DNA of 64,000 bases, from NCBI GenBank assembly GCA_015067565.1, contig SVMF01000016.1:1-64000 (forward strand). The letters are read 5' to 3'. The DNA is from Oscillospiraceae bacterium. GTDB lineage: Bacteria; Bacillota; Clostridia; Oscillospirales; Oscillospiraceae. Below, piece by piece: positions 51,991-60,463 of the stretch. The first letter of the stretch is position 1. Every line of letters starts with the position of its first letter. The notes under the pieces were generated by a model, which worked only from the letters and a program-made list of their open reading frames with translations, had not been told where the DNA came from and ran no database searches. Made by a program: the position numbers and the translations under genes.

Positions 51991-53280
51991 ATGATCAAAA
52001 TTGACCTTTCGAATGTATGGCTTGACATCAACCCAATGGAGCTTGTCAAAAAAGAGGCTGAGGTTTTCGCTGCCCATGAGCTCCTGGCCGAGAAGAAGGG
52101 CCCCGGCAATGATTTCCTCGGCTGGCTCGATCTTCCGACCTTTGAAGAGCGCGATGAAATGCGCCGTATCCGCCGTGCTGCAGAGCGAATCCGTTCCAAC
52201 TCCGAGGTATTTGTTGTCGTTGGCATCGGCGGCTCCTATCTTGGCCCACGCGCAGCCATCGAGCTGGTCAAGGGTCAGAATCACAACCTGAGCAAGCGCG
52301 ACCCGCAGATCTTCTTTGCCGGCAACAACCTCTCGACCAGAGCCTGGAGCGAGCTGTGCGAGCATCTCGAGGGCAAGGACTTCTCCATCAACATCATCTC
52401 CAAGTCCGGCACAACCACCGAGCCCGCCATCGCAACACGCGCGCTGATCTATATGCTCAAGCGCAAGTATGGCGAGCACGCAAAGGATCGCATCTACGTC
52501 ACCACCGATCCTGAAAAGGGTGCGCTGCGCCAGATCGCGACCGAAGAAGGCTACGAATCGTTCATCATTCCGCCCAGCGTCGGCGGCCGCTACAGCGTTC
52601 TGACCGCCGTTGGCCTTCTGCCCATGGCAGTGGCAGGCATCAATCCGTTGGATGTCATGCTCGGCGCGGCCACGGCAAAGGAAGCCCTGAATGTCCGTTC
52701 GCTGGAAAATCCCGCATGGCAGTATGCTGCAGCACGCAATTTGCTCTATGGCAGCAACAAGTACATCGAGTTGCTTTGCAGCTATGAGCCGAACTTCCGC
52801 TATTTTGCCGGCTGGTGGCAGCAGCTCTTTGGCGAGAGCGAAGGCAAGGACGGCAAGGGCATCTTCCCGGCCACAGCTGAATTTACCGCCGATCTGCATT
52901 CCCTCGGCCAGATGATCCAGCAGGGCGAGCGCAATCTCTTTGAAACGGTCATTCGTTTCGCTCCTCCCCCCTCCCGTGTCATGATTGATCCGAATGAGAG
53001 AAATCTTGACGGACTGAACTATTTAGCCGGTAAGTCCCTCGCATTTGTCGAAGAAAAGGCTTTTCTCGGCACGCTCAATGCCCATGTCGATGGCGGTGTT
53101 CCTGCCATCATTCTGGAGACTGGCGACATCAATGCTCAGACTCTGGGCGAGCTGTTCTATTTCTTCGAGCTTTCGTGCGGTATCTCTGCGTATATGTTAG
53201 GGGTCAACCCCTTCAATCAGCCCGGTGTTGAGTTCTATAAGCGCAACATGTTCCAACTGCTCGGCAAGCCCGGCTTCTAA
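51991..53280 (+). CDS. pgi: Glucose-6-phosphate isomerase
   Basis: 429 aa, the short Firmicutes form (about 430-450). Motifs: VVVGIGGSYLGPRAAIE, FAGNNLS, IISKSGTTTEPAIATR, GGRYSVLTAVGLLP and the C-terminal NPFNQPGVEFYKRNM. It interconverts glucose-6-phosphate and fructose-6-phosphate. AAAGGAG precedes the ATG. No clear terminator separates it from the next gene, which has its own promoter. Confidence 0.97.
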   Translation: MIKIDLSNVWLDINPMELVKKEAEVFAAHELLAEKKGPGNDFLGWLDLPTFEERDEMRRIRRAAERIRSNSEVFVVVGIGGSYLGPRAAIELVKGQNHNLSKRDPQIFFAGNNLSTRAWSELCEHLEGKDFSINIISKSGTTTEPAIATRALIYMLKRKYGEHAKDRIYVTTDPEKGALRQIATEEGYESFIIPPSVGGRYSVLTAVGLLPMAVAGINPLDVMLGAATAKEALNVRSLENPAWQYAAARNLLYGSNKYIELLCSYEPNFRYFAGWWQQLFGESEGKDGKGIFPATAEFTADLHSLGQMIQQGERNLFETVIRFAPPPSRVMIDPNERNLDGLNYLAGKSLAFVEEKAFLGTLNAHVDGGVPAIILETGDINAQTLGELFYFFELSCGISAYMLGVNPFNQPGVEFYKRNMFQLLGKPGF

Positions 53281-53289
53281 ATCTTTCTC

Positions 53290-53318
53290 TTGCTTTTCCT
53301 GCAAAAAAATGTTACAAT
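53290..53318 (+). promoter_or_regulatory. Sigma-A promoter of the small P-loop gene
   Basis: TTGCTT (53290-53295), 17-bp spacer, TACAAT (53313-53318), followed by AAAGGAGG before the ATG. Confidence 0.7.
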
Positions 53319-53348
53319 GGATGTAGCAAAACAAAGGAGGAATCCCCT

Positions 53349-53762
53349 ATGGTCAAGTTAATTATGGGTCTGAAGGGCGCAGGTAAAACCAAACAGCTCA
53401 TCTCAGACATCAACGAGGCAGTTAAGAACGAAAACGGCAGCTTGGTTTGCATTGAGAACGGCACAAAGCTGCGCTATGATATAGATCGTCGTGTCCGCTT
53501 GATCGAGTATCAGGATTATAAGCTGCCCGGCTCCATGCCGTTTTTGAAGGGCTTTATCAGCGGTCTGCACGCAAGCAACTTTGATATCAGCCATATCTTC
53601 ATTGACAGCTTCTATAAGCTTCTGGACAATGCGACTGTGAGTGAGGTTGAGGAGTTCGTTCTGTGGTGCGAGAAGTTCGGTGAAGATAACCGCGTCAGCT
53701 TTACCGTCATCGTCTCCGAAGATCCGTCCAAGATCCCCGATTCGATCCGCAAGTTCCTGTAA
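53349..53762 (+). CDS. Small P-loop NTP-binding protein, unknown
   Basis: 137 aa. Walker A is MGLKGAGKTKQL near the N-terminus. A possible Walker B lies in SHIFIDSFYKLL, followed by a sensor-like segment VSFTVIVSEDP. It is a compact single-domain P-loop fold that resembles conserved hypothetical proteins of Clostridia; I do not recognise a function. It has its own promoter and a strong terminator. Confidence 0.75.
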   Translation: MVKLIMGLKGAGKTKQLISDINEAVKNENGSLVCIENGTKLRYDIDRRVRLIEYQDYKLPGSMPFLKGFISGLHASNFDISHIFIDSFYKLLDNATVSEVEEFVLWCEKFGEDNRVSFTVIVSEDPSKIPDSIRKFL

Positions 53763-53765
53763 AAC

Positions 53766-53796
53766 AAAAGTCCTCCCCACTGGGGAGGACTTTTCT
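53766..53796. terminator. Intrinsic terminator after the P-loop gene
   Basis: A 13-bp stem AAAAGTCCTCCCC/GGGGAGGACTTTT with a 3-nt loop, 3 bp after the stop. Confidence 0.9.
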
Positions 53797-53800
53797 ATCC

Positions 53801-53829
53801 TTGCATTTTATTGCGAGATATGGTACAAT
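53801..53829 (+). promoter_or_regulatory. Sigma-A promoter of the radical SAM-PqqD pair
   Basis: TTGCAT (53801-53806), 17-bp spacer, TACAAT (53824-53829). Confidence 0.75.
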
Positions 53830-53854
53830 AATTAAAAAACTTGGGGGTGTTCTT

Positions 53855-54979
53855 GTGCCTGGGAAATCCTTTTTAGAATATGTTTTCGACAAAGCCGGAA
53901 TCATGCGGATTCCCGTGTTTGGCACACTCGAGCTGACCGCCCGTTGCAATCTGTCGTGCAAAATGTGTTACATCCACGAGAAGGAAAATGATCCCCTGGT
54001 TTTGCAGAAGGAACAACCGACCGAATTTTGGCTGGACTTCATCGAACAGGCGCAAGCCATGGGAACGCTACTGGTCTTGATCACCGGTGGTGAGCCGCTT
54101 CTGCGCAAGGATTTCAAAGAGATCTATCTGGCCTGCAAGAAAGCCGGACTTTTGGTTTCCGTCAACACGAACGGAACGCTGATCTCATCGGAATACGTGG
54201 AATTCTTCCAAAAATATCCTCCATTTAAGCTCAACATTTCGCTCTACGGGGCAAGCAGTACATCTTACGAAGCACTATGCGGCATTGGACAGATGTATGA
54301 GCGCGTCAGCGGTGCCATACGTGCGCTGCGCGCCGCAAATGTTCCCGTGAAGATCAACTATACCGTGACAGAGTTCAATCACAATGACACCAAACAAATC
54401 TACGATTTCGCAAAGGAACTCGGCGTACCGGTGCAGCACACGACCTATATGTTCCCTGCCGTCAGAGCTGCTGAAAACGGAGTCTGTTCCTCGTGCCGCG
54501 TCTGTGCTGAGCAAGCCGCAGCCTATGCAGTCGCTTGTGACAGAGAAAAATTTCCACCTGAAATTTTTATGCAGCGCGCAAAGGCGCTCGCCGAGGGATA
54601 TGATTTACCGAAGGTTGGGGACGAAGACCCCCTACGCGCCCCCAAAGAGCGCATTTTCTGTCGTGCCGGCGTGTGCTCTTTCTGGCTCACATATGACGCA
54701 AGGCTCCTGCCGTGCGGTATGCTGCACTGTCCGTCCGTGCCGTTAGATCGTCCCTTCGCAGAGCTTTGGGAAACGCTCAAGGAGCTTACACAGGAGATCT
54801 ATCTTCCGCAAAAATGCAGCGACTGCAAAAAGCGCCCATATTGTGAGGTCTGTGCCGCCGTTTGCTATGGTGAAAACGGTCGCTTCGATGAAGTACCCGA
54901 ATATATGTGCCGCAAAACAGAGGCATTCCTGAAGCAAATGAACACCATCTACAAGGAGGAATTTTATGAAAATCAATGA
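53855..54979 (+). CDS. Radical SAM/SPASM-domain maturase-like protein
   Basis: 374 aa from a GTG at 53855 behind GGGGGTG; a TTG at 53801 lies inside the promoter and is rejected. The radical SAM cluster motif is ARCNLSCKMCYIHE (CxxxCxxC), followed by LITGGEPLLRKDF. The C-terminal ~100 residues form a SPASM region with Cys in CRAGVCSFWLTYDARLLPCG and a CSDCKKRPYCEVC cluster for auxiliary Fe-S clusters. Such enzymes modify peptides or proteins. The PqqD-like gene overlaps by 14 bp, which fits a peptide-modifying pair, but no precursor peptide is evident nearby. Confidence 0.88.
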   Translation: MPGKSFLEYVFDKAGIMRIPVFGTLELTARCNLSCKMCYIHEKENDPLVLQKEQPTEFWLDFIEQAQAMGTLLVLITGGEPLLRKDFKEIYLACKKAGLLVSVNTNGTLISSEYVEFFQKYPPFKLNISLYGASSTSYEALCGIGQMYERVSGAIRALRAANVPVKINYTVTEFNHNDTKQIYDFAKELGVPVQHTTYMFPAVRAAENGVCSSCRVCAEQAAAYAVACDREKFPPEIFMQRAKALAEGYDLPKVGDEDPLRAPKERIFCRAGVCSFWLTYDARLLPCGMLHCPSVPLDRPFAELWETLKELTQEIYLPQKCSDCKKRPYCEVCAAVCYGENGRFDEVPEYMCRKTEAFLKQMNTIYKEEFYENQ

Positions 54980-55229
54980 TCAGTATGTGGTCAGGCGAGT
55001 CGCGGGAGAATATATTCTGGTGCCTCTGACGGGAGACTTTGACTTCAACGGCATCATTTCCTTCAACGAGATGGGCCGTCAGATTTTTGATCTTCTTCCC
55101 AAAGTACAAACGCAGGAGGAACTGGTGGATCGTCTGTTTGAGATCTACGACGCCCCCCGTGAGGTCATCACCGAGGATGCTTCTGCCTTCCTTGCGCAAC
55201 TCCGCGAGGAGAAGATCCTGCTGGATTGA
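54966..55229 (+). CDS. PqqD-family (RRE-like) protein
   Basis: 87 aa; AAGGAGG lies inside the upstream gene. The pattern YVVRRVAGEYILVPL, then GIISFNEMGRQIFDLL and a C-terminal winged-helix half (QTQEELVDRLFEIYD) is typical of PqqD. These domains bind leader peptides and deliver them to a radical SAM partner. It is translated together with the radical SAM/SPASM gene. Repeat copy E fills its terminator. Confidence 0.85.
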   Translation: MKINDQYVVRRVAGEYILVPLTGDFDFNGIISFNEMGRQIFDLLPKVQTQEELVDRLFEIYDAPREVITEDASAFLAQLREEKILLD

Positions 55230-55257
55230 CTCTCATTAGATAGAATGGTATGATAAC

Positions 55258-55574
55258 ATTGGGGTCAGGCAATGTGCCTGACCCCAATCAGTCTGTCGAA
55301 AAACTTGATTTTCGGCAGACTGACAGAGTTCAAAAAGTCGTCAAGACGAGCAAACCGAGCGCGTCGGCGTACGATGGTACGGTAGAGCTCGGTTTGCGAT
55401 GTAAGTCAAAATGCCTTGCGCAGCAAGCATTTGAAGTGCTTTTTTGCTGTATCGGAGATACGTTCGCAATCGCTTATTTGAACACAGATCGCCAACCGCC
55501 AAAAATTTGCATTTTGACGATTGGCGACTTTTTTGACACTCTGATTGGGGTCAGGCAATGTGCCTGACCCCAAT
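55258..55574 (+). repeat. Terminator-embedded element, copy E, with both flanking hairpins
   Basis: The core is 55289-55543 (255 bp), in sense to the PqqD-like gene. It is bracketed by two identical 31-bp hairpins (ATTGGGGTCAGGCA-ATG-TGCCTGACCCCAAT) at 55258-55288 and 55544-55574. The terminal hairpin arms CAGTCTGTCG/CGGCAGACTG contain one T-G pair, intermediate between copies B and D. The core is otherwise close to copy B. Confidence 0.92.
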
Positions 55575-55742
55575 TTGATTAAGCACACCGAGGAGCAGAA
55601 TGACGAAGAATCATTCACTACCGATCGGTGCATACTGGCCTGTTACCATCGCTAAGATCCTTCGCTACCTCAAGATGCCTTTTGATCTTAGCCTCATGAT
55701 ATCAGGAAGCGTGTCAGACCTAATCTCATAGAAAAATAAAAA
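55575..55742. other. Intergenic stretch without a gene
   Basis: No open frame with a ribosome site. An 8-bp inverted repeat CTAAGATC/GATCTTAG surrounds a 24-nt loop at about 55651-55693. I see nothing else in it. Confidence 0.5.
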
Positions 55743-55772
55743 AGATGCAGGCCGAAGCCTGCATCTCTTTTT
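55743..55772 (-). terminator. Intrinsic terminator of the BMP lipoprotein gene
   Basis: A 10-bp stem AGATGCAGGC/GCCTGCATCT with a CGAA loop, followed on the minus strand by TTTTTTATTTTT. Confidence 0.85.
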
Positions 55773-55779
55773 AAGTCAA

Positions 55780-56979
55780 TTAAGCGTTGTAGTCAACAGC
55801 AACTGCAACTGTGGGAGCCTCGACAGCGTTGGAGACAGCGATTTCGCCAGCAGCAACCTTTGCGAAGAGCTCTTCGTACTCAGCAACAGTGTAGGTGTTG
55901 AATCTCCAGGAATGATCTGCAGTGGGCAGGCCAACGCAGTTCTCAGCAGCGCCGAGAACGATGGTCTTGCCAGCATCCTTCCAGTTGCCGCCAGCCAGGC
56001 AGAGGTCAGTCAGAGCGAGCTTAACGGAAGTGGTCAGATCCTTCATTGCGGAGGTGATGATTCTCTCGGACTCGAAGTACTGGTCCTTGTCGACGCCGAT
56101 GACAGCCTTGTCAGCCTCGTCAGCTGCAGCGCAGATGGAGACATAGATGCCGCCGCCGCAAGCGAAGATAACTTCGGTGCCTGCAGTGTACCAGCCAGCA
56201 GCCTTGGTCTTGATAGCGTCGTCCGGAGCGAAGGTGCCGGAGTACCAATACTTGATTTCGATCTCGTCGGCGCAGCCGAGTTCAGCAGCAGCAGCGTCAG
56301 CGCCCTGGACAAAGCCAAAGCCGAAACGCTGAACAGCGGGAACCTCGATGCCGCCGATGAAGCCGAGGGAACGATAGCCGTCCATGACAGCTGCGTAGCC
56401 TGCGAAGAAGCCGGACTGCTCTTCCTTGTACAGGATGTTCATGGTGTTAGCGCCGGTCTCGTAGGTAGCATAGTCAGCAGTGTGGGGCTCGCCGTCGAGG
56501 AGCAGGAACTTAACATCGGGGTACTGTGCCTGGCAGTCATAAACTGCAGTCTCGAACAGGTAGCCGGGGCAAACGATAACGTTAGCGCCCTTTTCGATAG
56601 CGGTGCCGATGGTCTCAACACGAGCAACATCGGAGTCCTCAGACGGACGATAGTAGTTGTAGGGAACGCCGTACTCGTCGCCGAATGCAACAACGCCTTC
56701 CCATGCGCCCTGGTTGAAGGACTTGTCGTCGATGTTACCAACGTCGGTAACAAGGGCGATGTTCATGCCTTCGGGGACAACCAGTTCGTCGCCGTTGGGC
56801 TCGGTCTCAACGGGCTCGGTCTCAACGGGCTCGGTCTCAACGGGCTCGGTCTCAACGGGCTCGGTCTCAACGGGCTCGGTCTCAACGGGCTTGGTCTCCT
56901 TGGTCTCTTCCTCAGCGCAGCCTACGAACAGGCAAGCAACCATGCAGAGAGCAAGGAGAAGTGCTACAAGTTTCTTCAT
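55780..56979 (-). CDS. BMP/PnrA-family nucleoside-binding lipoprotein
   Basis: 399 aa; start at 56979 behind GGAGG. Signal peptide with lipobox CLFVGC. A 5-residue repeat PVETE occurs about six times (15-bp tandem repeat, about 56811-56900) and forms a flexible acidic linker. Then comes a periplasmic-binding-protein fold of the basic-membrane-protein family: ALVTDVGNIDDKSFNQGAWEG, VCPGYLFETAV, GFIGGIEVPAVQRFGFGFVQG. BMP/PnrA proteins deliver purine nucleosides to an ABC importer. Its permease and ATPase genes are not in the window, but its place after tdk-deoD-deoB-cdd supports nucleoside uptake. Confidence 0.9.
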   Translation of the reverse strand: MKKLVALLLALCMVACLFVGCAEEETKETKPVETEPVETEPVETEPVETEPVETEPVETEPNGDELVVPEGMNIALVTDVGNIDDKSFNQGAWEGVVAFGDEYGVPYNYYRPSEDSDVARVETIGTAIEKGANVIVCPGYLFETAVYDCQAQYPDVKFLLLDGEPHTADYATYETGANTMNILYKEEQSGFFAGYAAVMDGYRSLGFIGGIEVPAVQRFGFGFVQGADAAAAELGCADEIEIKYWYSGTFAPDDAIKTKAAGWYTAGTEVIFACGGGIYVSICAAADEADKAVIGVDKDQYFESERIITSAMKDLTTSVKLALTDLCLAGGNWKDAGKTIVLGAAENCVGLPTADHSWRFNTYTVAEYEELFAKVAAGEIAVSNAVEAPTVAVAVDYNA

Positions 56980-57023
56980 TTTCTTATCCTCCAAAAATTT
57001 TTTTGCGGTAATCCGCTTGTCCT

Positions 57024-57052
57024 ATTATCGCACGGATTATTCAAAAAATCAA
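57024..57052 (-). promoter_or_regulatory. Sigma-A promoter of the BMP lipoprotein gene
   Basis: Minus strand: TTGATT (57052-57047), 17-bp spacer, GATAAT (57029-57024). It lies between cdd and the lipoprotein gene, so the lipoprotein can be made separately from the salvage enzymes. Confidence 0.6.
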
Positions 57053-57086
57053 GATGTAAGTTAAAATTTGTGAAAATTAACCAAAA

Positions 57087-57500
57087 TCAGTCGCCCAAAT
57101 TCGACTTCGAAAAGCTAAACGGCAGCATATTGATCAAATTGGATTCAAAATAGGTGCCATCACCTTTGCTTAAGTAAATTTTGAAGTCGTCATCGCAGAA
57201 TTCGCGGATCACCTGACGACATACGCCACACGGCGCACACAGCTCCTTGACGGGCTCACCGGCCTTGCCGCCAACGATGGCGATGGCCTCAAATTCACGC
57301 TCGCCTTCAAAAACAGCGGTGAAAAATGCGGTGCGTTCTGCGCAGTTCGTCGGGCCAAACGACACATTTTCAATGTTGGCGCCCTGATAAACCTTGCCGC
57401 CCTTGGTCAGCAATGCTGCACCAACAGCGAAGCCGGAATACGGGCAGTAGGCATGTTCTCTTGCCTCAATGGCAAGATTGACCAATTCCATGGGTGTCAT
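57087..57500 (-). CDS. cdd: Cytidine deaminase
   Basis: 137 aa, a typical small tetrameric Cdd. Zinc-site motifs are NCAERTAFF (Cys plus catalytic Glu) and APCGVCRQV; substrate motif YCPYSGFAVGAALL. It deaminates cytidine and deoxycytidine. AGGAGG precedes the start. It is fourth in the tdk-deoD-deoB-cdd order. Confidence 0.95.
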   Translation of the reverse strand: MTPMELVNLAIEAREHAYCPYSGFAVGAALLTKGGKVYQGANIENVSFGPTNCAERTAFFTAVFEGEREFEAIAIVGGKAGEPVKELCAPCGVCRQVIREFCDDDFKIYLSKGDGTYFESNLINMLPFSFSKSNLGD

Positions 57501-57556
57501 AATGTCCTCCTTATATCGTACGGGAAATCGGGCGGACTCTCGTCCGCCCGTGAAAC

Positions 57557-58720
57557 TCAGATGATTTCCTTTGCGAAGCTCTTGCCGGGTGTCTGATACT
57601 CCACACCGAGCAGCTCGGTGATGGTAGCGGCGATATCGGCAAAGCTGGTTCTCGTGCCGAGGTTGACGGGCTTGACCTTCTTGCCGGCGATCAACAGCGG
57701 CACATACTCACGGGTATGGTCGGTCGTTGCAGTATAGGCAGGATCGCAGCCGTGGTCAGCAGTGATCATGACGATATCGTCCTCACCCAGCTTCTGCATA
57801 AACTCTTTGAGCCATGCGTCGAAATCGGTCAGTGCCTGTGCATAGCCCTCGATGTTGCGGCGATGGCCGTAGACCATGTCAAAGTCAACCAGATTGATGA
57901 AGCACAGGCCGTTGAAATCACGCTCTGCGTAACCCATAGTCTTGTTCAGACCGTCGGCATTGCCCTTAGTGTAGACATGCTCGGTCGTACCCTTGCCAGC
58001 AAAAATGTCATAGATCTTGCCGACAGCCAGCATATCCTTGCCGGAGGCCTTGATGGCATCGAGCATAGTCTGTGCGGGCGGCTCGAGGGAGAAGTCATGG
58101 CGGTTAGAAGTACGGCTGAAGCCGTCGGTTGCATTGCCGATGAACGGACGGGCGATGACTCTGCCAACACCGTGCTTGCCGACGAGCAGGCTACGGGCAA
58201 TACGGCAGTATTCATACAGCTTCTCAGGAGGAACGATCTCCTCGTGCGCAGCAATCTGGAATACGGAGTCTGCAGAAGTATAGACAATCAGGTCGCCGGT
58301 CTTCATATGCTCCTCACCGTACTTGTCCAGAACCTCGGTGCCGGACCACGGTGCATTGGCCAGAACGCCTCTGCCGGTTGCCTCACGGAAGGGCTTCAGG
58401 AGTTCTTCAGGGAAGCCTTCAGGATAAGTGGGCAGCGGATTTTCAGAGACCAGACCTGCGATCTCCCAGTGACCGATGGTGGTATCCTTACCCATCGATG
58501 CCTCCTGCATACGGGCGCAAGCACCGATCTGATCCGCCTTGTCGAGGTAGTCGACGCCGTCGACATTGCCCAGTCCGAGGGAGATCATGGTGGGGATGTG
58601 CAGCTTCGGGGAGGTTGCACAGCTCTTGAGCGTATTGACACCCACATCACCGAACTTTTCTGCGTCAGGCATTGCGCCGCAGCCGCAGGAATCAAGAACA
58701 AACAGAAATACACGCTTCAT
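57557..58720 (-). CDS. deoB: Phosphopentomutase
   Basis: 387 aa. Alkaline-phosphatase-superfamily metal motifs are FVLDSCGCGAMPDA at the N-terminus and MITADHGCDPAYTATTDHTRE near the C-terminus. The phosphoacceptor Thr lies in GKDTTIGHWEIAG, with RPFIGNATDGF in the middle. It interconverts (deoxy)ribose-1- and 5-phosphate. It starts 13 bp after deoD and uses that enzyme's product. Confidence 0.96.
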   Translation of the reverse strand: MKRVFLFVLDSCGCGAMPDAEKFGDVGVNTLKSCATSPKLHIPTMISLGLGNVDGVDYLDKADQIGACARMQEASMGKDTTIGHWEIAGLVSENPLPTYPEGFPEELLKPFREATGRGVLANAPWSGTEVLDKYGEEHMKTGDLIVYTSADSVFQIAAHEEIVPPEKLYEYCRIARSLLVGKHGVGRVIARPFIGNATDGFSRTSNRHDFSLEPPAQTMLDAIKASGKDMLAVGKIYDIFAGKGTTEHVYTKGNADGLNKTMGYAERDFNGLCFINLVDFDMVYGHRRNIEGYAQALTDFDAWLKEFMQKLGEDDIVMITADHGCDPAYTATTDHTREYVPLLIAGKKVKPVNLGTRTSFADIAATITELLGVEYQTPGKSFAKEII

Positions 58721-58733
58721 TTGGATCTTCTCC

Positions 58734-59474
58734 TTACTTTTCCAGCTTTACAGCGGTCTCAAGGGCGACCGTCATCATCTCACGGAAGGAGGTCTGACGC
58801 TCCTCGGCGGGCAGCTCCTCGTGGGTGAGCATATGGTCAGAAATAGTGCAGATGCACAGAGCGTTCTTGCCCCAGCGAGCAGCGGTTGCATACAGACCGG
58901 AAGCTTCCATCTCGCAAGCCATGACGCCCATCTTCTTCCACATCTCTACGGTGTCGAGCGGCTGAGGCATGCCCTCATCGTCGTTATAGAAGTTATCGGT
59001 AGAAAGAACGTTACCGACATGGTAGGTTGCGCCGACTTCTTCGCAGGTCTCAACTGCCTTGCGCAGCAGCTCAAACGAAGCGATGGGAGCATAGGTGCCA
59101 TCGAGGTGGTACTGATGCATAAAGTTAGAGTCAGTGCAAGCACCCTGAGCGATGACGATGTCACGCACATGGATATCGTAGTTGATGGAACCGGCAGAGC
59201 CGATACGGATGATGTTCTGAACCCCGTAAGCGTTGAACAGCTCGTAGGAATAGATGCCGATGGAGGGGATACCCATGCCGGAAGCCATGACGGAAATCTT
59301 GACGCCCTTGTAGGTGCCGGTGTAGCCCTGCACGCCACGGACGTTGTTGACCAGAACGGGATTCTCCAGGAAATTCTCAGCAATGTACTTTGCGCGCAGC
59401 GGATCACCGGGCATCAGTACGGTCTGACCGAAATCTCCAAGCTTTGCATTGATATGAGGGGTGGGACAATTCAT
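58734..59474 (-). CDS. deoD: Purine-nucleoside phosphorylase, DeoD type
   Basis: 246 aa; start at 59474 behind AAAGGAG. Motifs: TPHINAKLGDFGQTVLMPGDPLR (as two parts, phosphate site), RIGSAGS, catalytic region CTISDHMLTHE, and MACEMEASGLYATAA. Hexameric low-specificity PNP. It cleaves purine (deoxy)nucleosides to base plus (deoxy)ribose-1-phosphate, feeding DeoB. Confidence 0.96.
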   Translation of the reverse strand: MNCPTPHINAKLGDFGQTVLMPGDPLRAKYIAENFLENPVLVNNVRGVQGYTGTYKGVKISVMASGMGIPSIGIYSYELFNAYGVQNIIRIGSAGSINYDIHVRDIVIAQGACTDSNFMHQYHLDGTYAPIASFELLRKAVETCEEVGATYHVGNVLSTDNFYNDDEGMPQPLDTVEMWKKMGVMACEMEASGLYATAARWGKNALCICTISDHMLTHEELPAEERQTSFREMMTVALETAVKLEK

Positions 59475-59519
59475 AATATTTCTCCTTTCAAATATGTGCA
59501 AATAATATAGAAAACAGGG

Positions 59520-60104
59520 TTATTTCACCTTGCGGTGTTCGCGAATGTTGTTCATCCAGCACTTGTGGCACATTGCAATGTAACGGTCGTTGCCGCCGAG
59601 AAGAAGCTGTGCGCCCTCCGTGACGACATAGCCGTCGGCATCGATTCTGGCCGTGTTGGTCGCCTTTGCGCCGCAATCGCAAATCGTCTTGATCTCAACG
59701 AAAGTATCCGCGACCTCGAACAGACGTCTGGAGCCATCGAAGAGCGTGCTCCTGAAATCCGTTCTCAATCCAAAACAGATTACGGGCACATTTTCCATGT
59801 CGACGATGTCTCGCAGCTGGTCAATCTGCTCCGGTGGCAGGAACTGGCATTCGTCAACGACAATCACATCCATCTTCTCGCGTTTGCGGAACAGCTCATA
59901 AATATCATCCGTCGGTCTGATGACCTGTGCCGGTGCCTGCAGGCCGATGCGGCTTTTGATAATGATCTCGCCGTCACGGCTATCCGCCGACGGCTTGAGC
60001 AGCCAAACAGTCATGCCTTTTTCTTCATAGTTGTACTTGGTGATGAGCGCCTGCGCGGTTTTCGACGAGCCCATCGCACCGTACTTAAAATAAAGCTTCG
60101 CCAT
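59520..60104 (-). CDS. tdk: Thymidine kinase
   Basis: 194 aa from the ATG at 60104, spaced 6 nt from GGAGGT; the in-frame ATG at 60110 abuts the site. P-loop YGAMGSSKTAQAL, Walker B VIVVDECQFL, lasso/zinc site CDCGAKAT...CHKCW. Type II (Gram-positive/human TK1-like) enzyme. First gene of the nucleoside salvage run, behind its own promoter. Confidence 0.95.
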   Translation of the reverse strand: MAKLYFKYGAMGSSKTAQALITKYNYEEKGMTVWLLKPSADSRDGEIIIKSRIGLQAPAQVIRPTDDIYELFRKREKMDVIVVDECQFLPPEQIDQLRDIVDMENVPVICFGLRTDFRSTLFDGSRRLFEVADTFVEIKTICDCGAKATNTARIDADGYVVTEGAQLLLGGNDRYIAMCHKCWMNNIREHRKVK

Positions 60105-60132
60105 GGCCATACCTCCACTTATACTTTTTTTC

Positions 60133-60161
60133 ATTATACAGTAAATTTTCTCCGATTGCAA
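60133..60161 (-). promoter_or_regulatory. tdk: Sigma-A promoter of the tdk-deo-cdd run
   Basis: Minus strand: TTGCAA (60161-60156), 17-bp spacer, TATAAT (60138-60133). Confidence 0.85.
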
Positions 60162-60230
60162 GTATTGGTTTTCAAATTGCCCGGAAAGAGTTGCAAATGC
60201 TCCGATTTGTGATTATTTTTCTAAAAAGGC

Positions 60231-60259
60231 TTGACGGAACCCGGTGCAGATGGTAAAAT
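60231..60259 (+). promoter_or_regulatory. Sigma-A promoter of tRNA-Leu
   Basis: TTGACG (60231-60236), 17-bp spacer, TAAAAT (60254-60259), about 14 bp before the mature tRNA. Confidence 0.85.
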
Positions 60260-60272
60260 AGATTCCAAACTT

Positions 60273-60359
60273 GCCGCTGTGGTGGAATAGGCAGACACAA
60301 GGGACTTAAAATCCCTCGCCGTAAAAAGCGTACCGGTTCGACCCCGGTCAGCGGCACCA
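60273..60359 (+). tRNA. tRNA-Leu (UAA anticodon)
   Basis: Acceptor stem GCCGCTG pairs with CAGCGGC, and the CCA end is encoded. The anticodon arm AGGGA-CTTAAAA-TCCCT places TAA at 34-36. A long variable arm (CGCCGTAAAAAGCG) marks the class II leucine type. The T-arm CCGGTTCGACCCCGG is intact. Confidence 0.97.
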
Positions 60360-60463
60360 AAACAGTCGTTTTTTGAACAAAAACGGCTGTTTTTATTTTA
60401 TGCCTTTCTTACTCGAACTCCAGCACATGGGGTTCCGTTCATTTCGGGTAAAATCTGCAAAAT

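Noticed and set aside
53801-53854. Upstream TTG start for the radical SAM gene
   Set aside because: The codon coincides with the -35 box of the promoter; the GTG at 53855 has a proper ribosome site.
56805-56905. Direct repeats as a possible CRISPR array
   Set aside because: The units are contiguous 15-mers in frame inside a coding region with no spacers; no cas genes in the window.
55912-57153. A 413-codon plus-strand frame with GLNGLGL repeats
   Set aside because: Antisense reading of the PVETE tandem repeat in the BMP lipoprotein gene.
60273-60359. tRNA-Leu as an active integration site
   Set aside because: No integrase gene and no second copy of the tRNA 3' end found downstream; only a regulator fragment hints at a past event.
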